A stretch of DNA of 64,000 nt from Nocardia brevicatena NBRC 12119 (lineage in GTDB: Bacteria > Actinomycetota > Actinomycetes > Mycobacteriales > Mycobacteriaceae), in contig NZ_BAFU01000061.1 of NCBI RefSeq assembly GCF_000308495.1, positions 62,001-126,000 of the forward strand, in the 5' to 3' direction. A program made the translations under genes and the position numbers. Below, in pieces: positions 36,879 through 45,748 of this stretch. Below the pieces are notes generated by a model. It saw only the letters and a list, made by a program, of their open reading frames with translations, was not told the DNA's origin and did no database searches. Numbering within the stretch: the first letter of the stretch is position 1; every line of letters begins with the position of its first letter.

Positions 36879-38105
36879 TCATTGTTCGGGCCCCAGTTCG
36901 ATTCCCAGATCGGCCGCGGTCTCCCGGCCGCAGCGGACCAGTTCCCGCAGCCGTTCCGGGCGCATACCGGAGGCCAGCGCGGTGTGTAGGAGTACCGCCA
37001 TCGGATGGTCGGAGTCCGCCTCCAGGGCGATATCCAAGGCAATGCCCGCGAACGGGCCGTCGCCGCGGATATAGGCGAAATAGCCGAGCAGTGCCGCGGA
37101 TTCGGCCCGATCACCATCGGATGCGGCCCGGGTGAGGTGTATCCACAGCCGCTCGGCGGCATCGGCGTACACGGTCGAGGCCAGCGCGAACATGGTGTCG
37201 CGTACCCGCCGGTCCCGCAGCGCCACCGCGATATCCGCCAGTTCCCGGGCCGACAGCCGGGCTCCCGAGTCCACGTTCGCGACCTGCCAGAGCACCTGTT
37301 CCAGAGCGCGCCGGCTGTAACCGAGGGCGTCGCCCCCGCGGGCCGCGGCGGCATAGTGATCACGCGCCCGCTCCGCGGCGCCGGAGATTTCCGCGCTCAC
37401 CCGCTCCCTCAGCTCGGCATCCACGGCGACCAGGGCGGTCAGTTCGGTACGGCCCCGCCGGATCGGGCGACCGCCGAGAACGTGGCTCAGCGCCACCGGC
37501 GAGGCCGCCGGATCCGGTACCGATCCTCGGCACCTCGGGCCCTTTACGCTGCGCCAGGACCGACCGGGTTCGATGGCCGAGACCGCCCAGGCACCGTGTA
37601 CCGGCACTCCACGGACCGCCAGCCGCCGTTCCAATTCGGCGAGCACCGGATGCGGCACCCGACCCGACGGTCCGGCGGCGTGGGGACGATCGTCGACGAT
37701 CACCGCCAGCACCCCCACCACATCGGGGCGGGCGCATACCCGTGCTGCCGCCGTCGCGGTGGTCGCCGTATCGATGGGCCGTCCGAGTGCCTGTTCCGCC
37801 AGATCGAATCGGACCACGAGATCGATCACCGCGCCGCCGGGTTCCCCGTTCTCCGCGCAGAGCACCGCGAGTACCAGTGACCGCTCCGGCCGGAACCCCA
37901 GCATCGCCGGGATCGCGGCGATGAGCTCACCCGGTTCACCGATCCGCATCGGCCCCGCCCGGGTGGCCCAGGTTTCGGGAAGGTCGCTACCGTCCTCCGC
38001 GCACCGGATGATCCCGGCCTGTCGGTGGATACGCGGAACGGTCCCGGAACCCCCGGGACGGGGGTACGGATCGTGGAAGCGAGCGCGGGGCACGGAAGAA
38101 GTCAT
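36879..38105 (-). CDS. DUF4192 protein
   Basis: A 408-residue actinobacterial DUF4192 protein with no known biochemistry. The family start RIGEPGELIAAIPAMLGFRP appears at about residue 54, preceded by a 50-residue nonconserved leader. Later blocks include VVRFDLAEQALGRPI, VHGAWAVSAIEPG, and a C-terminal helical part with ALLGYFAYIRGDGPFAGIAL that resembles tetratrico-like repeats. ATG at 38105 was chosen; ATG at 37949 (MRIGEPG) is an alternative. Convergent with galE. Confidence 0.82.
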   Translation of the reverse strand: MTSSVPRARFHDPYPRPGGSGTVPRIHRQAGIIRCAEDGSDLPETWATRAGPMRIGEPGELIAAIPAMLGFRPERSLVLAVLCAENGEPGGAVIDLVVRFDLAEQALGRPIDTATTATAAARVCARPDVVGVLAVIVDDRPHAAGPSGRVPHPVLAELERRLAVRGVPVHGAWAVSAIEPGRSWRSVKGPRCRGSVPDPAASPVALSHVLGGRPIRRGRTELTALVAVDAELRERVSAEISGAAERARDHYAAAARGGDALGYSRRALEQVLWQVANVDSGARLSARELADIAVALRDRRVRDTMFALASTVYADAAERLWIHLTRAASDGDRAESAALLGYFAYIRGDGPFAGIALDIALEADSDHPMAVLLHTALASGMRPERLRELVRCGRETAADLGIELGPEQ

Positions 38106-38167
38106 GCACCCAGCGTGCGCGCGGGGAGTACGGACCGAACCATCACGACCTGGGGGGCAATAAAAGC

Positions 38168-38196
38168 TGTGGAGTATCCACACGGCCTGTGGATAC
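38168..38196. promoter_or_regulatory. Inverted pair of DnaA-box-like sequences
   Basis: GTATCCACA (38174-38182) and TGTGGATAC (38188-38196) form a perfect 9-bp inverted repeat with a five-base spacer; each is one mismatch from the TTATCCACA DnaA box. A further TGTGGA lies at 38168-38173. The site sits in the 551-base gap (38106-38656) upstream of DUF4192, where nothing else was recognised except a TACGCT possible -10 near 38465. Confidence 0.5.
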
Positions 38197-38656
38197 CCGC
38201 CCGGGGGCACCACCGCGAAACGGGCCACAGCGGGTCCATCGCGGGTGAGCGGCGGAGAGCCGCCCCTTCCACCGCGAGGTCGAACACACCGACCGGAACC
38301 GTGGACCGGAATCCGCTGCATCCACCCCGCCACTGTGCCGAACCCCGGGACGTTTCCCCGCCGCCACGCCGGCTACCGGCTCCCCACCTGCACGGAGTCT
38401 CCGCAGAAACAACCCACGCTCGCTGGCATCGGGAAACCGGCCGACCATATCGGCAACCATCCGGTTACGCTAGGGGAATTCGGGAACCCTGACGGCTGTT
38501 GCCAATACACAAGGCCGATGTCCGTACCATACCGTGGCCGTTCATCGGCATAGGGGACAATGGACTCTGGTTCGTCGTGCTCAGGCGCGGCCGCGGGTGC
38601 CGACACCACCCGACCGCCGCCGACGGGCCGACGAACCGCGTAGGAAGGAGTACGCG

Positions 38657-39622
38657 ATGGACTACGAGTCGCGAATGTACGAACTGGAGTTCCCCGCTCC
38701 GCAGCTGTCGTCCGCCGATGGCTCGGGTCCGGTCCTGGTGCACGGGCTGGAGGGCTACACCGATGCCGGTCACGCCGTACGACTGGCCACCACCCACCTG
38801 CGCGAGAGCCTGGAAAGCGAACTGGTCGCTTCGTTCGACGTCGACGAACTGCTCGACTATCGCTCGCGGCGTCCGCTGATAACGTTCAAAACCGATCATT
38901 TCTCCGATTACGCCGAACCCGAGCTGAATCTGTGGGCGTTGCGCGATACCGCGGGAACCCCGTTCCTGCTGCTGGCCGGTATCGAACCGGACCTGCGCTG
39001 GGAGAAGTTCACCACCGCGGTGCGATTGCTGGCCGAGCAGCTCGGAGTGCGGCGCAGTATCGGCCTCAGCGCCATACCGATGGCGATCCCGCATACCCGG
39101 CCGCTGGGGGTGACGGCCCACTCCTCGAATCGGGATCTGATCCCGTTCGGCCAGACCTGGCCGGGTGAACTGCAGGTGCCGGGCAGTGCGTCCACGCTGC
39201 TGGAATACCGGATGGCCCAGCACGGACACGAATCCGTCGGATTCTCCGTGCATGTCCCGCATTACCTGGCCCAGACCTCGTATCCGGAGGCGGCGCAGAC
39301 GCTACTCGAACATGTCGGCGAGAACGCCGGGCTACAGCTGCCGCTCAACGCGCTCGGCGAGGCCGCGGCGCGGGTACGCGAACAGGTCAACGAACATATC
39401 GCGGGCAATCCCGAGGTGGAGACGGTGGTGCAGGCATTGGAACGCCAGTACGACACCTTCGTCTCGGCGCAGGAACGTCGGGCCGGCCTGTTGGTCGGCG
39501 AGGCCGATCTGCCCAGCGGCGAGGAACTGGGGGCGGAATTCGAACGCTTCCTGGCCGAACAGGGCGGCTACCAGGGCGACGACCATTCCGGCGGATTCCG
39601 GGGTGACGACGACCCGCGCTGA
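38657..39622 (+). CDS. PAC2-family protein
   Basis: A 321-residue member of the PAC2 (proteasome assembly chaperone 2-like) family, which in actinobacteria may relate to proteasome or protein-quality functions; this is unproven. It aligns with Rv2714 through MYELEFPAPQLSSADGSGPV, FDVDELLDYRSRRPL, FLLLAGIEPDLRWEKF, LLEYRMAQHGHESVGF and the C-terminal DLPSGEELGAEFERFLAEQ. The ATG at 38657 has AGGAAGGAG six bases upstream. The C-terminus is acidic and Gly-rich. Confidence 0.9.
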   Translation: MDYESRMYELEFPAPQLSSADGSGPVLVHGLEGYTDAGHAVRLATTHLRESLESELVASFDVDELLDYRSRRPLITFKTDHFSDYAEPELNLWALRDTAGTPFLLLAGIEPDLRWEKFTTAVRLLAEQLGVRRSIGLSAIPMAIPHTRPLGVTAHSSNRDLIPFGQTWPGELQVPGSASTLLEYRMAQHGHESVGFSVHVPHYLAQTSYPEAAQTLLEHVGENAGLQLPLNALGEAAARVREQVNEHIAGNPEVETVVQALERQYDTFVSAQERRAGLLVGEADLPSGEELGAEFERFLAEQGGYQGDDHSGGFRGDDDPR

Positions 39623-39754
39623 GGCGGCGAGGACCTCTCGGCCCCGGGCGCTCCCACCGTCCGGGACCGCGTCGTGGTGCGGACCGGCGACGCGATATCC
39701 GGCACGCGCCGAGGCGCCCGCGGCCCGGCGGGGCCAGGACGTAGGGTGAGTCGA

Positions 39755-42253
39755 GTGGATCTGACCGAGCTGCTCGAGATACCGGGAACCGACGCCGATG
39801 CTCTGTACGAGTCGTTCGGGGTATGGGCGACCGGTCAGGGTACGCCGCTCTACCCCGCGCAGGACGAGGCGCTGCTGGAGCTGGCGTCGGACTCCAATGT
39901 CATCCTCGCCACCCCGACCGGCTCCGGGAAATCACTGGTCGCCGTGGGTGCGCACCTGTTCGCGCTGACCCGGGGCCTGCGCAGCTACTACACCGCGCCG
40001 ATCAAGGCGCTGGTGAGCGAGAAGTTCTTCGCCCTGTGCGAACTGTTCGGTGCCGAACGCGTGGGAATGGTGACCGGTGACGCGGCCGTCAACCCCGAGG
40101 CCCCCATCATCTGCGCCACCGCCGAGATCCTGGCCAACGTGGCGCTGCGCGAAGGCGCGGACGCCGATGTGGGCCAGGTGGTGATGGACGAATTCCACTT
40201 CTACGCCGACCCGGACCGCGGCTGGGCCTGGCAGGTACCGCTGTTGGAGTTGCCGCGCGCCCAGTTCCTGCTCATGTCGGCCACGCTCGGCGAGGTCGAT
40301 TTCTTCGCCGAGGACCTGCGCCGACGTACCGGCCGCACCACCGCGGTGGTGGCGGGCGCGCAGCGTCCGGTACCGCTGAACTTCTCCTACGCCCGCACCC
40401 CTATCACCGAAACCATCGAAGAACTGCTGACCACCCACCAGGCACCGGTCTATGTCGTGCATTTCACCCAGGCCGCCGCCCTGGAACGGGCGCAGGCACT
40501 GACCAGCCTCAATTTCGCCGGACGTGCCGAAAAGGACGCCATTGCCGAGGCCTTGGGCGAGTTCCGATTCTCTTCCGGTTTCGGCAAAACACTGTCTCGG
40601 CTGATTCGGCACGGTATCGGAGTGCACCACGCGGGCATGCTGCCGAAGTATCGGCGTCTGGTGGAACGGCTCGCCCAAGAGGGCCTGCTGAAGGTGGTCT
40701 GCGGAACCGACACCCTCGGCGTCGGGATCAACGTCCCGATCCGCACGGTGTTGTTGACCGGTTTGACCAAATTCGACGGGGTACGCACCCGCCGGCTCAA
40801 AGCACGCGAATTCCACCAGATCGCCGGCCGTGCCGGGCGTGCCGGTTTCGACACCATGGGCACGGTGGTGGTGCAGGCGCCCGAACACGAGGTGGAGAAC
40901 ACCCGACTACTGGCCAAGGCCGGCGACGACCCGAAGAAGCGCAAGAAGGTCCAGCGGCGCAAACCGCCCGAGGGTTTCGTGTCCTGGAGCGAGGAGACCT
41001 TCCAGCGGTTGGTGGCGGCGCCGCCGGAGCCGATGGTGTCGCGGTTCCGGGTGACCAACTCGATGCTGCTCAATGTGATCGCCCGGCCCGGCAACTGTTT
41101 CGACGCCATGCGGCACCTGCTCGAGGACAATCACGAACCGCGCCCGGCGCAGCGGCGGCATATTCTCCGCGCCGTCCGCCTCTACCGCGCGCTGCGTGAT
41201 TCCGGTGTGGTACAGCAGCTGCCGAAACCGGACGCCCAGGGCCGCCGGGCCCGGCTCACCGTCGACCTGCAGCGGGATTTCGCGCTGGACCAGCCGCTGT
41301 CGCCGTTCGCCCTGGCCGCGTTGGAACTGCTCGACCGCGAATCCCCCGCCTACGCCCTGGATGTGGTGTCGCTCATCGAGTCGACGCTGGAGGATCCGCG
41401 ACAGCTGCTACTGGCCCAGCAGCACAAGGCGCGCGGCGAGGCCGTGGCCGAGATGAAGGCCGAGGGTATCGATTACGACGAACGCATGGAGCTGCTGGAG
41501 GAGGTCACCTGGCCGAAACCGCTGGCGGAACTCATCGAGGGCGCCTACGAGACCTACCGCACCGGCCATCCGTGGCTGTCGGAGTTCGTTCCGTCCCCGA
41601 AATCGGTGGTCCGCGACATGATCGAGCGGTCGATGACGTTCACGGAGCTGGTCTCCTATTACGAGCTGGCCCGCTCGGAAGGCGTGGTGCTGCGCTACCT
41701 CGCCGACGCCTACCGCGCGCTGAAACGCACCGTGCCCGAGTCGGCGCGCACCGAAGAACTCGACGACATCACCGAATGGCTGGGGGAACTGGTACGCCAG
41801 GTGGATTCGAGCCTGCTCGACGAATGGGAGCAGCTGACCGGCGCGGGGGCGGAAACCGACGCCGAGCAGGTCGCCTTCGGCGCGGAGACCATCCGGCCGA
41901 TCACGGCCAATGAACGCGCCTTTCGGGTGCTGGTGCGCAACGCCATGTTCCGCCGGATCGAACTGGCCGCGCGCAGGCAGTGGGACGCACTCGACGACCT
42001 GGGGCCGGGACCGGACTGGGAGCACGATCTGGCCCCCTATTTCGCCGAGTACGGCAGTATCGGAACCGGTCCGGACGCCCGGGGTCCGCACTTGTTCCAG
42101 GTGCGGACCAGACCCGGTTTCTGGGAAGTGCGCCAGACACTCGAGGACCTGGCGGGCGATCGCGGTTGGGCGCTGCTGGCGACCGTCGACCTCGCGGCCT
42201 CCGATGCGGCCGGTGAGGTCGTGTTCGACGAGGTCACGGTTGTGGGCGGGTGA
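39755..42253 (+). CDS. DUF3516-family superfamily 2 (Ski2-like) helicase
   Basis: An 832-residue ATP-dependent RNA helicase-like protein. It begins VDLTELLEIPGTDADALYES. Motif I is LATPTGSGKSLVAVGAHL, motif Ia YTAPIKALVSEKFF, motif II DEFHFY (DExH), motif III LLMSATLGEVDFF, motif V VCGTDTLGVGINVPI and motif VI REFHQIAGRAGRAGFD, which is the Ski2/Mtr4-like form. DUF3516 occupies the C-terminal half. The GTG at 39755 matches relatives; GTG at 39746 is an alternative, with AGGGTGA just upstream of 39755. It may participate in RNA turnover. Confidence 0.92.
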   Translation: MDLTELLEIPGTDADALYESFGVWATGQGTPLYPAQDEALLELASDSNVILATPTGSGKSLVAVGAHLFALTRGLRSYYTAPIKALVSEKFFALCELFGAERVGMVTGDAAVNPEAPIICATAEILANVALREGADADVGQVVMDEFHFYADPDRGWAWQVPLLELPRAQFLLMSATLGEVDFFAEDLRRRTGRTTAVVAGAQRPVPLNFSYARTPITETIEELLTTHQAPVYVVHFTQAAALERAQALTSLNFAGRAEKDAIAEALGEFRFSSGFGKTLSRLIRHGIGVHHAGMLPKYRRLVERLAQEGLLKVVCGTDTLGVGINVPIRTVLLTGLTKFDGVRTRRLKAREFHQIAGRAGRAGFDTMGTVVVQAPEHEVENTRLLAKAGDDPKKRKKVQRRKPPEGFVSWSEETFQRLVAAPPEPMVSRFRVTNSMLLNVIARPGNCFDAMRHLLEDNHEPRPAQRRHILRAVRLYRALRDSGVVQQLPKPDAQGRRARLTVDLQRDFALDQPLSPFALAALELLDRESPAYALDVVSLIESTLEDPRQLLLAQQHKARGEAVAEMKAEGIDYDERMELLEEVTWPKPLAELIEGAYETYRTGHPWLSEFVPSPKSVVRDMIERSMTFTELVSYYELARSEGVVLRYLADAYRALKRTVPESARTEELDDITEWLGELVRQVDSSLLDEWEQLTGAGAETDAEQVAFGAETIRPITANERAFRVLVRNAMFRRIELAARRQWDALDDLGPGPDWEHDLAPYFAEYGSIGTGPDARGPHLFQVRTRPGFWEVRQTLEDLAGDRGWALLATVDLAASDAAGEVVFDEVTVVGG

Positions 42254-42373
42254 AGCACCGGTGGTGGTGAGGTGAACGGATGGCGGGGCGGTCCCGCGGG
42301 CCCGGCACGGATTCGGTTCCGAGGTCGGGCCGCTGATACTCTCTCCCCCGCTGCCCGACGGAAAGACCTGCCC

Positions 42374-43477
42374 ATGCCCGATTCCCCCTATCTGGTTATC
42401 GACCCGGAACGCGTCCGCGCGAACTACCGCGCCCTCACGTCCGACCTGTTGTCGACGGGTCGACCGGCGGTCGTCCGGTACGCGGTCAAGGCATGCCCGC
42501 TGCCCCAGGTCGTCACCGCCCTGGATACCGAAGGCGCGGAATTCGATATCGCCTCCGTCGGTGAGATCGAGCTGTGCCTGGCGGCGGGAGTGTCCGCCCG
42601 GCGGCTCTGCTACGGCAACCCGATCAAGAAGGCCGCCGATATCGCCCGTGCTGCCGCGCTGGGGGTGCGCCGTTTCGCGTTCGACACCGAAGCCGATCTG
42701 CTGCGGATCGCCGAGCATGCGCCCGGAGCCCGGGTGGAGTGCCGGTTCCTGGCCGACGCGCCGCAGTCGCGGACGCCGTTCGGCAGCAAGTTCGGCTGCG
42801 CCCCCGAGGAGTCGACACGGCTGTTGGCCCGTGCCGCGGATCTGGGTCTGGCCGTAGTGGGGCCATATTTCCATGTGGGTTCCCAACAGCTGGATCCGCG
42901 GGCCTGGCGAGCCGGGATCGAACAGGCCGGGCAGATCGTCGCGGCGCTGGACGACAAGGGAATCGGCGTCGAATGCGTCAACATCGGCGGCGGTCTGCCG
43001 ATCGGCTACGCCGATCCGGCGCCGTCGACGGAGCGGATCGCCGCGGTGGTCTCCGCCGCGGCGGACGAATTCCTGCCCCCGACGACCGGTCTGGTGCTGG
43101 AGCCGGGACGGGCGCTGGTCGCCACCGCCGGCACCATCCATGCCGAGGTCGTCGGAGTGCGGACCGCGCCGGACGGACGACGCTGGGTATATCTCGATAT
43201 CGGCCGCTACAACGGGCTGGCCGAAACCGAGAACGAATACATCGCCTACCGTTTCGCCACCGACCGCGACGGCGACCCGGTCGGCGAGGTGGTACTGGCC
43301 GGGCCGACCTGCGACGGCGACGATGTGCTCTACCAGCGCACCCGCATTCTGCTGCCCACCACCCTGCGGTCCGGCGACCGGATCCGCATTCTCGACACCG
43401 GCGCGTATACGGCGAGTTATTCGTCGGTGTCCTTCAACGGTTTCCCGCCCCTGGCCGTGCATGTCCCGGGGCACTGA
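42374..43477 (+). CDS. Type III PLP-dependent ornithine/lysine decarboxylase
   Basis: A 367-residue alanine-racemase-fold decarboxylase of the eukaryotic-type ODC group. Lys in VVRYAVKACPLPQVV is the PLP Schiff-base lysine, YFHVGSQQLDPRAW holds the PLP-stacking His, the glycine loop is NIGGGLPIGYA, LEPGRALVATAGT binds phosphate, and CDGDDVLY carries the catalytic Cys and substrate Asp. The next gene is an AdoMetDC-spermidine synthase fusion, so the product is likely putrescine or cadaverine feeding that enzyme. ATG at 42374 has GGAAAGAC upstream. Ornithine versus lysine preference cannot be read from the sequence. Confidence 0.9.
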   Translation: MPDSPYLVIDPERVRANYRALTSDLLSTGRPAVVRYAVKACPLPQVVTALDTEGAEFDIASVGEIELCLAAGVSARRLCYGNPIKKAADIARAAALGVRRFAFDTEADLLRIAEHAPGARVECRFLADAPQSRTPFGSKFGCAPEESTRLLARAADLGLAVVGPYFHVGSQQLDPRAWRAGIEQAGQIVAALDDKGIGVECVNIGGGLPIGYADPAPSTERIAAVVSAAADEFLPPTTGLVLEPGRALVATAGTIHAEVVGVRTAPDGRRWVYLDIGRYNGLAETENEYIAYRFATDRDGDPVGEVVLAGPTCDGDDVLYQRTRILLPTTLRSGDRIRILDTGAYTASYSSVSFNGFPPLAVHVPGH

Positions 43478-43496
43478 GCGAGAGGAGGTATGCGAA

Positions 43497-44717
43497 GTGA
43501 CGGCGGAATTCACCGGCCGGCATGTACTGGCCGAATTCGGTGGTGTCGACGCAGATCTCTGCAACGATGTCACCCGTCTCGAGACCGCATTGCGTGAGTC
43601 ACTGGACGCGGCCGGGGTCACGATCTGCGATATGGTGCACAAACAGTTCGAGCCGCAGGGCGTGACCATTCTCGCGCTGCTGTCGGAATCACATGCCTCG
43701 ATCCACACCTACCCCGAGAGCGGGGATATCTTCGTCGACGTGTTCACCTGCGGCACCAGGGGTGACGGCGCCGACAAGGCGGCGGAATTCCTGCGCGCGG
43801 CACTGGCGCCGGAGCGGGTGCGTATCTCCACCGTGTGCCGCGGCAAGGCCGGACACCGAGTGGTGGAACCGGTCGGTCCGGGGCTGACACGTACCTGGGA
43901 GCTCTCCGAGGTGTTGGTCGACACTCGCACCGAATACCAGCATCTGCTGATCGGCCGCACCGACCAGGGCATTTCCCTGTTCTCCGACGACGACCGCCAA
44001 TCCACCGAGTTCTCCCAGCTCACCTATCACGAAGCCTTGATGGTGCCGGCGTTCGTCCTGGCCGAGAAGCTGGACAATGTGCTCATCATCGGCTCCGGCG
44101 AGGGGGTGGCGAGCCGGATGGCGGTCACCGCGGGCGCCAACCGGGTCGACCATGTCGATATCGATCGCACGGCGGTCGAACTGTGCGCCGAGCACCTGCC
44201 CTATGGCTACACTCCCGCCGAACTCGCCGAGGCGAGCACCGGCACGGGCCCGATCCGGGTGCATTTCGCCGATGGTTGGGATTTTCTGGCCCGGGCCGCC
44301 TCGAACGGCGACCGCTATGACGTCATCGTGATCGACCTGCCCGACGAACGGCCCGAGCAAGCCCAGCACAACCGCCTCTACGAAACCGAGTTCCTGCAGC
44401 GATGCCGTGACCTGCTCGCCCCGGGCGGCGTGCTCGCCGCGCAGGCCGGATGCGCCACCATGTGGCGCAACGAGACACTGCGGCGGTCCTGGCAGCGTTT
44501 CCACGAGCAGTTCGAGACGGTGGTCCACTACGGCAGTGACGAGCACGAATGGTCGTTCCTGTTCGGGCTCGTCGAGCGGATCGACGAGCCGGTGGCCGGT
44601 ATGGTCGACCGACTCGCCACCCTCCCCTACCGGCCGCGAACCATCGATGGCCCCGCTCTGCGCCGGGGCTCGATCGAGCCCTACGCGTTGCGCGCCGAGG
44701 CACGGACCCCGTCCTAG
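43497..44717 (+). CDS. Fused S-adenosylmethionine decarboxylase - spermidine synthase-like protein
   Basis: A 406-residue two-domain protein. Residues 1-120 are SpeD: the self-cleaving site is Glu64-Ser65 in LLSESHASIHTYPE, with His70 and Cys85 (DVFTCG) equivalent to the processing His and Cys. Residues about 130-395 are an aminopropyltransferase: YHEALMVPAFVLAEKL, SAM-type glycine loop LIIGSGEGVASRMAV, acidic DIDRTAVELC and IDLPDERPEQAQHNRLYETEF, the DLPD form of the spermidine synthase Asp motif. GTG at 43497 has AGGAGG at 43483. Making decarboxylated SAM and using it in one polypeptide fits the decarboxylase gene 19 bases upstream. Its TAG shares CTAG (44714-44717) with the convergent oxyR stop. 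Confidence 0.9.
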   Translation: MTAEFTGRHVLAEFGGVDADLCNDVTRLETALRESLDAAGVTICDMVHKQFEPQGVTILALLSESHASIHTYPESGDIFVDVFTCGTRGDGADKAAEFLRAALAPERVRISTVCRGKAGHRVVEPVGPGLTRTWELSEVLVDTRTEYQHLLIGRTDQGISLFSDDDRQSTEFSQLTYHEALMVPAFVLAEKLDNVLIIGSGEGVASRMAVTAGANRVDHVDIDRTAVELCAEHLPYGYTPAELAEASTGTGPIRVHFADGWDFLARAASNGDRYDVIVIDLPDERPEQAQHNRLYETEFLQRCRDLLAPGGVLAAQAGCATMWRNETLRRSWQRFHEQFETVVHYGSDEHEWSFLFGLVERIDEPVAGMVDRLATLPYRPRTIDGPALRRGSIEPYALRAEARTPS

Positions 44718-45622
44718 AGCGGCTGCTGGGCGCGAATGAGCTCCGCGAGGTAGCGGTAGTCGTCGCCCCGCGCGGTGGAGGCGCGGAAGGCCAGGCCGAT
44801 GGTGCGGCCCGGTGCCGGGTCGGCGAACCGCGCGGTGGCCAGGCCGGCCCGCCCGGTCTCCACCGCGACGGCCATCTGCGGGATCAGCGTGACTCCCAGG
44901 CCGCCGGCCACGCATTGCACGACCGTGGTCAGCGAGGCGGCCCGGGTGTCGCCGACCGGCCCGGCCTGTACATCGGCGGCACGGCACATATCCAGGGCCT
45001 GTTCGCGCAGGCAGTGCCCCTCGTCCAGGAGAAGCAACGGCAACGAATCCAGGTCGGCGGGTTTGATGTCGTCACGTCCGGCCAGCTCGTGTTCGGAGGG
45101 GGTGACCAGGACGAATTCCTCGGTGTAGAGCGGGATTTCGATCAGTCCCGTGGTTTCGATGGGCAGCGCCGCCAGAGCGACGTCCAGAAGGCCGGTGCGT
45201 AAGGCGTCGACCAGGTGGTCGGTCCGACCCTCGACGATCTGCGGGACCAGTGTGGGCACCCGACGCCGCAGGGCGGGCAACAGCGTCGGCAGCACATAGG
45301 GAGCCACGGTCGGGATGATGCCCATCCGCAGGGCGGCGCCGAGACCGTCACCGTTGGCCGAGGCCAGGAACCGATCGGCCGCCTCGAGGGTGGAAACCGC
45401 CTGGGGTAGCAGCCGGCGTCCGGTGGCGGTGACCAGGACGCGGCGGGTACTGCGTTCGATCAGCTGTAGCCCGAGCCCGTTCTCCAACGCCGCGAGCGCC
45501 TGCGATAGCGTGGGTTGGCTCACACGCAGGCGTGCCGCGGCCGTGCCGAAATGGCGGTATTCGGCGATGGCTACGAAAGCACGCAGCTGCGAGAGGGTGG
45601 GCTGATAATTCGGATCGGGCAC
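44714..45622 (-). CDS. oxyR: LysR-family peroxide sensor OxyR
   Basis: A 302-residue LysR regulator. The helix-turn-helix is FGTAAARLRVSQPTLSQALA (residues about 25-44). The sensing region reads LLLLDEGHCLREQALDMC with Cys204 and Cys213, spaced as Cys199 and Cys208 of E. coli OxyR. This supports a hydrogen-peroxide-activated role rather than a generic LysR. GTG at 45622 starts the protein. No ahpC or katG gene is adjacent; the divergent neighbour is a PhzF-like gene. A palindromic operator lies immediately upstream and could mediate autoregulation. Confidence 0.85.
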   Translation of the reverse strand: MPDPNYQPTLSQLRAFVAIAEYRHFGTAAARLRVSQPTLSQALAALENGLGLQLIERSTRRVLVTATGRRLLPQAVSTLEAADRFLASANGDGLGAALRMGIIPTVAPYVLPTLLPALRRRVPTLVPQIVEGRTDHLVDALRTGLLDVALAALPIETTGLIEIPLYTEEFVLVTPSEHELAGRDDIKPADLDSLPLLLLDEGHCLREQALDMCRAADVQAGPVGDTRAASLTTVVQCVAGGLGVTLIPQMAVAVETGRAGLATARFADPAPGRTIGLAFRASTARGDDYRYLAELIRAQQPL

Positions 45623-45625
45623 CCC

Positions 45626-45650
45626 TATCACTATAGTGATATTTATCACT
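45626..45650. promoter_or_regulatory. Palindromic operator between oxyR and phzF-like gene
   Basis: TATCACTATAGTGATA (45626-45641) is a perfect 16-bp palindrome and contains a LysR T-N11-A type motif. A third half-site ATCACT lies at 45645-45650. The AT-rich stretch is unusual for this genome and starts four bases from the oxyR GTG. Confidence 0.72.
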
Positions 45651-45748
45651 TTTACTTTTGGGATGTGTGAATCCGTACCCGGATGGGACCGACGCGACAG
45701 TTCCGGGGCACACCGGCCCGGCACCACCGCCCGGTACTCTCGGCAGGT

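Noticed and set aside
41408-43708. A 766-codon minus-strand open frame opposite the DUF3516 helicase and decarboxylase
   Set aside because: The plus strand encodes recognisable proteins with ribosome-binding sites; the minus frame has no family features.
44714-44717. CTAG shared by the two convergent stop codons as a special signal
   Set aside because: A palindromic tetranucleotide can close both frames by chance; no further structure supports a role.
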